Part shown: in pieces, positions 59,009-64,000 of the stretch
Position numbering within the stretch: position 1 is the first letter of the stretch
Layout: every line of letters begins with the position of its first letter
Assembly (NCBI RefSeq): GCF_017753665.1
Contig: NZ_CP072524.1
Span: 1,922,001-1,986,000, forward strand
Reading direction: 5' to 3'
Length of the DNA stretch: 64,000 nucleotides
DNA from: Neisseria sicca
GTDB lineage: Bacteria; Pseudomonadota; Gammaproteobacteria; Burkholderiales; Neisseriaceae
The notes under the pieces: model-generated
The model's input: the letters and a program-made list of their open reading frames with translations, nothing else
The model's database searches: none
What the model was told of the DNA's origin: nothing
Translations under genes and position numbers: made by a program

Positions 59009-60391
59009 ATGACCATCATTCCCAAACGATTATCGCTGCAAGATATCGTCCCGACAGAACCCCCTTTCGAGGGCAATCTTCGGGACTTTTTGCCTTTGCG
59101 GCAAATCATGGAAGACGGGAACGAAGAAGCGGTATACCGTATGTGCGGCATGTTGCTTGGCGGCAAGGAAAACCGTAGGGTATTATCAGGCATAGAATAC
59201 ATCGCATCCGGAGGGTTTCCGGATAAGGCATACAGGTTGCTGCATTGGAGCGACCGTTTCGGGCTGGCTGCCGACAAACTGCTGGCTGCCTACGCAGATT
59301 TCGGCGAACGCGGGTTCTCAGCGGCGCAAACCGCACTGATGCGTTATTACGCAGAACGCAACGACCTGCAATTTCTCTATTGGGCACAATGCGCCGCCCC
59401 GCAATCCCCTGAAGCGCAATACCTTATCGCGCGGCAGTATGCCTTGGCGGATAATTGGGAAAAGGCGCTAAATTGGTACAACCAGGCAGCCTCCCAGGGC
59501 TGGTCGCAGGCATGCCTGCAATTAGGGAAATCCTTCCTTTACGGCTGCGGCGTTTCTGCCGATTCTGCGCAGGCAGAAGTCTATTTGGAATATGCCGCCG
59601 AACACGGCTGGGTCGAAGCACAAATCCTGCTGGCAGATTTATTGGCTGCAAAAGGAAACCAAGACGCCCTGTCTTGGTACAGGCTTGCCGCCGTTCAGGG
59701 CAATGCGGCGGCGCAAACCGCCCTGGCACGGCAATATCTGACCGGCAAGCTGACCGACCGCGACCCGTTACAGGCATTCAAATACGCCAGAACCGCCGCA
59801 GACAGGCAGTTTCCGGACGCGTTATGCCTGATGGGCGACCTCTGCCGCTACGGACTGGGCATACGCCCCGACTTATCCGCCGCGCAACAATACTACCGCC
59901 ACGCCGCCGCATTGGGCAGCATGGCCGCCGTACAGAAGCTGCTCAGCGAGGCCGCCCTGCACCAACCCGAACATTACGAAAAACTCAAATCCGAAGCCTT
60001 GCAGCGTCAGGAAACCGAGCAGCTTTGCCGCTCTGCCACCGCCTGCCTTGACGGCATCGGACAAAAAAAAGACTACGCGCGCGCACGACGGCTTTATCTG
60101 GAAGCCGCCGTCTGCAATCATGCCGATGCAGCAGCCGGGTTAGGCAAAATCTATTATCACGGTCTGGGCATTCCTGCCGATGCCGGTTCGGCGGCGTACT
60201 GGTTCGGCATAGCGGCGGAACAAAACCATCCTGAAGCGCAATATTATTCGGCATTCCTCCTCTACCACGGACAAGGTACCGCCATGAATGTTCCCGCCGC
60301 CTACGATTACCTTCAGGCGGCAGCAGACAACGGATATGGCAACCCGCAGGAACTCAGGGCAATATTGGAGCAATGGCAGTGCGAACGTTGA
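59009..60391 (+). CDS. Sel1-repeat (tetratricopeptide-like) protein
   Basis: A 460-residue alpha-helical repeat protein without a signal peptide or membrane segment. Sel1 units run from about residue 130 to the end; clear ones are ALNWYNQAASQGWSQACLQLGKSFLYGCGV, QAEVYLEYAAEHGWVEAQILLADL, ALSWYRLAAVQGNAAAQTALARQYL and AAYWFGIAAEQNHPEAQYYSAFLLYHGQG (each shown in part: WYNQAASQGW, YLEYAAEHGW, WYRLAAVQGN, WFGIAAEQNH). Such scaffolds bind other proteins; no partner can be named. The exact start among three nearby ATGs (58992, 59004, 59009 region) is uncertain, and no strong ribosome site is seen. Confidence 0.85.
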   Translation: MTIIPKRLSLQDIVPTEPPFEGNLRDFLPLRQIMEDGNEEAVYRMCGMLLGGKENRRVLSGIEYIASGGFPDKAYRLLHWSDRFGLAADKLLAAYADFGERGFSAAQTALMRYYAERNDLQFLYWAQCAAPQSPEAQYLIARQYALADNWEKALNWYNQAASQGWSQACLQLGKSFLYGCGVSADSAQAEVYLEYAAEHGWVEAQILLADLLAAKGNQDALSWYRLAAVQGNAAAQTALARQYLTGKLTDRDPLQAFKYARTAADRQFPDALCLMGDLCRYGLGIRPDLSAAQQYYRHAAALGSMAAVQKLLSEAALHQPEHYEKLKSEALQRQETEQLCRSATACLDGIGQKKDYARARRLYLEAAVCNHADAAAGLGKIYYHGLGIPADAGSAAYWFGIAAEQNHPEAQYYSAFLLYHGQGTAMNVPAAYDYLQAAADNGYGNPQELRAILEQWQCER

Positions 60392-60426
60392 AGATACGCC
60401 GCCGTTGATTTCCATCCGGCAATAAT

Positions 60427-60460
60427 AAAAGGTCGTCTGAAAACTTTCAGACGACCTTTT
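60427..60460. terminator. Uptake-sequence hairpin between converging genes
   Basis: AAAAGGTCGTCTGAAA and its complement with a two-base loop, between the Sel1-repeat gene and the symporter gene. Confidence 0.9.
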
Positions 60461-60478
60461 GTCTTTTGCCGAACTCTT

Positions 60479-61438
60479 TTAATCGGACAATTCCGCTTTC
60501 GATTCTTTATCTGCTTTCGCCGACCAATAAGATGCGAGCAGCGAGCCAGAAATGTTGTGCCACACGCTAAACAGCGCGCTGGGTACGGCGACGACAGGGG
60601 CTGCGGCAAAATGCGCGGCCGCCAATGCCGCACCCAAACCGGAATTCTGCATACCGACTTCGATAGCGAGCGTTTTTTGCGCATCGTACGGCAGCTTGCA
60701 GATTTTGGCTGCAAAGAAGCCGAGCAGGTAGCCGATGCCGTTGTGCAATACCACGACACCGAAAATCAACAGCCCGCTCTCAATAATTTTGCCTTTGCTC
60801 GCGCCGACGACCGCACCGATAATCAGCACAATGGCAACGACAGAAACCAAAGGCAAGGCAGCGGTAGCGCGTTCGGTCTGTTTGCGGAACACAGTATGTG
60901 CAACCACGCCGAGCGCGATGGGCAGCAACACCATTTGAACAATGGAAACAAACATCGCCTGCGCATTGATGTCGAGCATTTCACCTGCCAAAAGCAGGAA
61001 AATAGCAGGCGTCAGCAGCGGAGCCAGCAAGGTGGAAGCCGATGTAACTGCGACGGACAAGGCAACGTTGCCGCGCGCCAAAAAAGTCATCACATTGGAG
61101 GCCGTACCACCCGGACAGCAGCCGACCAAAATCACGCCCACGGCAACTTCAGCAGGCAAATTTAACAACTTGACCAAAAAATAGGCAGTCAGCGGCATAA
61201 TGATAAACTGCGCTGCCACGCCGATAAGGACGGCTTTTGGATGACTGGCGACAATTTTAAAATCTGACGGCGTCAGCGTCAGCCCCATGCCGAACATAAT
61301 GATGCCCAAAAGCCAAGTGATGTAAGGCAGTACCCACTTGAACAATTCGGGATCGAAGAAAGCAACGGCGGCGCACAATGCCGCCCAAAATGAGAAGGTT
61401 TTGCCGACAAAGTGGCTGATTCGTGCAATAGTGTTCAT
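60479..61438 (-). CDS. Bile acid:sodium symporter family protein (ASBT-like)
   Basis: A 319-residue transporter with ten hydrophobic segments, homologous to the structurally known meningococcal ASBT. The crossing-helix motifs GCCPGGTASNVMTFLARGN and EVGMQNSGLGAALAAAHF bind Na+ and substrate. The natural substrate in bacteria is debated (bile acids bind; pantoate has been proposed for relatives). Confidence 0.93.
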   Translation of the reverse strand: MNTIARISHFVGKTFSFWAALCAAVAFFDPELFKWVLPYITWLLGIIMFGMGLTLTPSDFKIVASHPKAVLIGVAAQFIIMPLTAYFLVKLLNLPAEVAVGVILVGCCPGGTASNVMTFLARGNVALSVAVTSASTLLAPLLTPAIFLLLAGEMLDINAQAMFVSIVQMVLLPIALGVVAHTVFRKQTERATAALPLVSVVAIVLIIGAVVGASKGKIIESGLLIFGVVVLHNGIGYLLGFFAAKICKLPYDAQKTLAIEVGMQNSGLGAALAAAHFAAAPVVAVPSALFSVWHNISGSLLASYWSAKADKESKAELSD

Positions 61439-61592
61439 AAATAGTATGTGCGGTATCGGTTGATAAAATTATTGATTAGGAGGACAGTGAAATAAAGTAA
61501 CACACAAACATCAAAATCTGTTTGGCCGTTGATATTTGTTTCACATCCGTCTAAACGCGAAGCATACACGGCTTTGTAACGGGATGTAAAGA

Positions 61593-61625
61593 AAAGGTCG
61601 TCTGAAAGCGTTTCAGACGACCTTT
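61593..61625. terminator. Uptake-sequence hairpin after rnhB
   Basis: AAAGGTCGTCTGAAA and its complement with a three-base loop, 15 bases downstream of the leftward rnhB stop. Confidence 0.88.
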
Positions 61626-61639
61626 AAGCCATTCTGCCC

Positions 61640-62230
61640 TCACTCAAACAACCTGCCCTGCGCCAGCAACGCCTTCACGGGTGCGAAATCTCGGCGGTGT
61701 TCGGGCAGTACGCCGTATTTTTGCAGGGCGGCGAGGTGTTGCGTCGTGCCGTAACCTTTGTGTTGGTCGAAACCGTATTGCGGGTAACGTTCGGCAAGCG
61801 CGTACATTTCGGCATCACGCGCGGTTTTGGCGAGGACGGAGGCGGCGGAGATTTCGATGATTTTGCTGTCGCCCTTGACGACGGCTTCGGCGGGAATGCC
61901 CAAATCTTTCGGAACGCGGTTGCCGTCTATCAGCACCTTATCCGGCACGACCGCCAAACCTTGGACGGCGCGGGTCATCGCCAGCATGGTGGCGTGCAGG
62001 ATATTGAGTTCGGCGATTTCTTCGGGCGACGCGGAGGCAATGCTCCACGAAACGGCTTGTTCTTTGATCAACACTGCCAGAGTATCGCGCTTTTTCTCGC
62101 TGAGTTTTTTCGAATCGGTCAGGCCGGGCAGGTCGTAACGTTCGGGCAGGATAACGGCGGCGGCAAACACGCTGCCGACCAACGGCCCGCGCCCTGCTTC
62201 GTCCACGCCCGCAAGGAGGATGGGAGACAT
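61640..62230 (-). CDS. rnhB: Ribonuclease HII
   Basis: A 196-residue enzyme that removes ribonucleotides from DNA and RNA from RNA:DNA hybrids. The metal site begins with D10-E11 (GVDEAGRGPLVG), followed by the third aspartate in KVLIDGNRVP; SASVLAKTARDAEM and YPQYGFDQHKGYGT are family blocks. In many proteobacteria it follows lpxB, as here on the same strand, but 535 repeat-rich bases separate them. Confidence 0.96.
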   Translation of the reverse strand: MSPILLAGVDEAGRGPLVGSVFAAAVILPERYDLPGLTDSKKLSEKKRDTLAVLIKEQAVSWSIASASPEEIAELNILHATMLAMTRAVQGLAVVPDKVLIDGNRVPKDLGIPAEAVVKGDSKIIEISAASVLAKTARDAEMYALAERYPQYGFDQHKGYGTTQHLAALQKYGVLPEHRRDFAPVKALLAQGRLFE

Positions 62231-62263
62231 ATAGTTTCAGTGATAAGGTTCGGTTAACGGGAG

Positions 62264-62293
62264 AGGTCGTCTGAAAAGGTTTTCAGACGGCCT
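62264..62293. terminator. Mixed-dialect uptake-sequence hairpin
   Basis: AGGTCGTCTGAAAA pairs with the complement of AGGCCGTCTGAAAA (one G-T mismatch) around two bases. Confidence 0.8.
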
Positions 62294-62404
62294 TTTGAAT
62301 GATATGGCGGGTGCCGTTGTCATTTCTACCTGCGTGGAAGCAGCGTCGGTCTTGTAGGGTGGTTCAAGCCCGCCCTGCCCTATTTTTATGCTGTGAAACG
62401 GTTT

Positions 62405-62426
62405 TCGTGGGCAAAGCCCACGCTAC
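62405..62426. repeat. Single arm of the GTGGGCTTTGCCCAC repeat
   Basis: Identical over 22 bases to the right arm of the mini-element at 47302-47323. Confidence 0.75.
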
Positions 62427-62523
62427 AAAAATGGGCCTGTCAATTTCGGTGGGCATTCATGCCCGACAAGCCATATGGCCGATTCACTTAATTTTTGATG
62501 CTGCACCTATCGCCCCCGCCGTC

Positions 62524-62618
62524 ATTCCCACACAGGCGGGAATCCAGTCCTCAACCATTCAGAACTATTTAAAGATTGTCATCATTTCAAACTTCTAGAT
62601 TCCCGCCTGTGCGGGAAT
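62524..62618. repeat. Pair of dRS3 repeats around a unique segment (NIME-like)
   Basis: ATTCCCACACAGGCGGGAAT (62524-62543) and ATTCCCGCCTGTGCGGGAAT (62599-62618) both fit the neisserial dRS3 form ATTCCC-N8-GGGAAT. They enclose 55 bases, as in the intergenic mosaic elements of meningococci. dRS3 is also the integration site of some filamentous Neisseria phages. Confidence 0.88.
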
Positions 62619-62765
62619 GACGGCGCGTGGTTTTCTGATTTGAATTTACTGCAAAACCATCAGATTCAGCCCGCAGGTCGGACATGCTCTTTATCAGGCA
62701 ATAAGTATCAGAGGTCGTCTGAAAGCGTAGCTTCAACGAAGTGAAAACGAGTGCAGCGGGTTTCG

Positions 62766-63917
62766 CTAAAAGCCTGCTTCGGACAATACGGCTTCAGCCG
62801 CCAACGCATCGGTATCCTTGCGCAGCAGCAAATGCAGTTCGCGAAAATCCTGTTTCAGGGCAGCGGCGGCTTCGGGGTGGTCGTACCAATAAGCAACGGC
62901 GGCGGCGAGTTTTTCCGGCTCGGCATCGTGTTGCAAAAGCTCCGGTACGGCAGCTTTGTCCAACAGGATATTGGGCAGGCCGACATGCGGCACTTTGACT
63001 TTGTGTTTCACATAAAAATAGGTCAGCGGTGAAATTTTGTAGCTGATGACCATCGGTCGTTTGCACAAGGCAACTTCGAGGGTGGCGGTACCGCTGGTTA
63101 CCAACACGACATCGGCGGCGGTGCAGACGGTATCGGACTGTTTGTCGGTGATGGTAACGGGAATAACGGAAAATTCGGGCTGCGCCAGAATTTCACCGAT
63201 GCGCCTGCGGGTGGCGGCGGTAGCGGCGGGGAGCAGGAATTGCGCCTGCGGATAGCGTTTGAGCAGCAATAAGGCCGTCTGAAAAAACAAAGGAGCCATA
63301 TAGTCGATTTCACTGACACGGCTACCCGGCAGCAAGGCGAACACGACAGCTTCGTCGGCCACACCCAACTTGGCGCGCGCGGCGGCACGGTCGTCATCCA
63401 GCGGCATGGTTTGCGCCATCGGATGACCGACAAACTCGGCTTTGCCGCCCGCGTCGAGGTAAAGCTGCGGCTCCATTGGGAACAGGCACAGCACGCGGTT
63501 GACCTGATGCACGATTTTGTTCACCCGTTCACGCCGCCACGCCCACACCGACGGGCTGACATAATGGACGGTGGGGATGCCCGCCTTTTTGAGTTTTTCC
63601 GCCACGCCCAAATTGAAATCGGGTGCGTCGATGCCGACAAAGACATCAGGCTTGATGCGGATGAGGTCGTTCACCAGCCCTTTGCGGATTTTTAGGATTT
63701 CGGGCAGGCGTTTGACCACCTCGACAAAGCCGCGCACCGCCAGTTTTTCCTGGTCGTACAGGCTCTCAAACCCTTCCGCCTTCATGCGTTCGCCGCCGAT
63801 GCCGATGAATTTCGCATCGGGGCGGCGTTGTTTGATGGCGCGGATAAGGTGCGCGCCGAGCAGGTCGCCGGAGGCTTCGCCGACGCTGATGGCGATAACG
63901 GGGGAATGGTTCATCAT
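62766..63917 (-). CDS. lpxB: Lipid-A-disaccharide synthase
   Basis: A 383-residue membrane-associated glycosyltransferase that joins lipid X and UDP-diacylglucosamine to the lipid A disaccharide. AISVGEASGDLLGAHLIRAI, GIDAPDFNLGVAEKLKKAGIPTVHYVSPSVWAWR and LPGSRVSEI are diagnostic, with VTSGTATLEVALCKRPMVISYK near the end. It starts MMNHSPVIAIS; either methionine may be used. An AG-DUS form lies inside (about 63270). Confidence 0.96.
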   Translation of the reverse strand: MMNHSPVIAISVGEASGDLLGAHLIRAIKQRRPDAKFIGIGGERMKAEGFESLYDQEKLAVRGFVEVVKRLPEILKIRKGLVNDLIRIKPDVFVGIDAPDFNLGVAEKLKKAGIPTVHYVSPSVWAWRRERVNKIVHQVNRVLCLFPMEPQLYLDAGGKAEFVGHPMAQTMPLDDDRAAARAKLGVADEAVVFALLPGSRVSEIDYMAPLFFQTALLLLKRYPQAQFLLPAATAATRRRIGEILAQPEFSVIPVTITDKQSDTVCTAADVVLVTSGTATLEVALCKRPMVISYKISPLTYFYVKHKVKVPHVGLPNILLDKAAVPELLQHDAEPEKLAAAVAYWYDHPEAAAALKQDFRELHLLLRKDTDALAAEAVLSEAGF

Positions 63918-63937
63918 CGTTACAGGAAAATAGATTG

Positions 63938-63967
63938 AGGTCGTCTGAAAAGGTTTTCAGACAACCT
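63938..63967. terminator. Uptake-sequence hairpin upstream of lpxB
   Basis: AGGTCGTCTGAAAA and its complement with one changed base (CAGACAACCT) around two bases. It would end the next leftward gene. Confidence 0.8.
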
Positions 63968-63975
63968 TAATAAGA

Positions 63976-64000
63976 TTATTCGGCAGGAATCTGCTCAAAT
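63976..64000 (-). CDS. Possible C-terminal end of the next gene (cut by window edge)
   Basis: Minus-strand codons read FEQIPAE then TAA, directly before an uptake-sequence hairpin. The position fits the 3' end of a leftward gene, but seven residues are too few to identify it. Confidence 0.35.

Larger units (their letters stand above)
62231..62765. other. Repeat-rich gap between lpxB and rnhB
   Basis: 535 bases without a credible gene. In order: an uptake-sequence hairpin (62264-62293), a GTAGGGTGGTTCAAGCCC-type repeat (about 62355), the single 22-base arm also seen in the 47.2-kb mini-element (62405-62426), a dRS3 pair around a unique segment (62524-62618), and an uptake sequence at about 62711-62724. 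Confidence 0.75.

Overview
The window comes from a Neisseria chromosome, most likely a commensal of the mucosa/sicca/macacae type. The main evidence is the 12-base DNA uptake sequence AGGTCGTCTGAA (the AG-mucDUS dialect), which occurs dozens of times, mostly as inverted pairs forming hairpins after genes. A Correia-type element, dRS3 repeats, IS1655-like and IS1106-like insertion sequences, and close similarity of most proteins to meningococcal ones agree with this. The species call is inference.

Layout. 1-2.9 kb: 5' part of an rRNA operon read leftward (16S, tRNA-Ile, tRNA-Ala, 5' end of 23S) with its promoter. 3.2-4.3 kb: an intact IS30-family element. 4.3-14.5 kb: housekeeping genes (ccsA/ypjD-like, ffh, sanA/ydcF-like, a manganese exporter behind a yybP-ykoY riboswitch, a pseudouridine synthase, an integrase remnant beside tRNA-Leu, secG, tpiA, msrC, pcm-like, rhodanese, slyX, a Na+/H+ antiporter). 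14.9-16.4 kb: an AT-rich single-gene putative restriction enzyme directly behind polA. 19.4-25.3 kb: thiamine genes (thiG, thiS, thiE, thiO) with a TPP riboswitch, mixed with an HxlR regulator, an oxidoreductase, a NERD protein and a small membrane methyltransferase.

25.6-39.1 kb: the S10-spc-alpha ribosomal protein cluster, read leftward from rplC to rplQ, including secY, infA and rpoA. It is almost free of uptake sequences and lacks rpsJ at its head. 39.3-64 kb: ampG and another MFS transporter, rne and rluC (divergent), rsmG, an AGCS amino-acid symporter, an NlpC/P60 hydrolase, ubiB, an IS1106-like element, hslO, mscL, fabI, orn, a broken IS3-family element, a Sel1-repeat gene, a bile-acid symporter homologue, rnhB and lpxB.

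The least ordinary parts are: the polA-linked gene that appears to join an EVE/PUA-like domain to a PD-(D/E)XK nuclease with a QxxxY motif (a candidate modification-dependent restriction enzyme); two insertion sequences that landed inside uptake-sequence hairpins, where the interrupted palindromes can still be rebuilt from the flanks; two metabolite riboswitches; and several families of short intergenic repeats. Starts were chosen from family N-termini and ribosome binding sites; no database search was possible.
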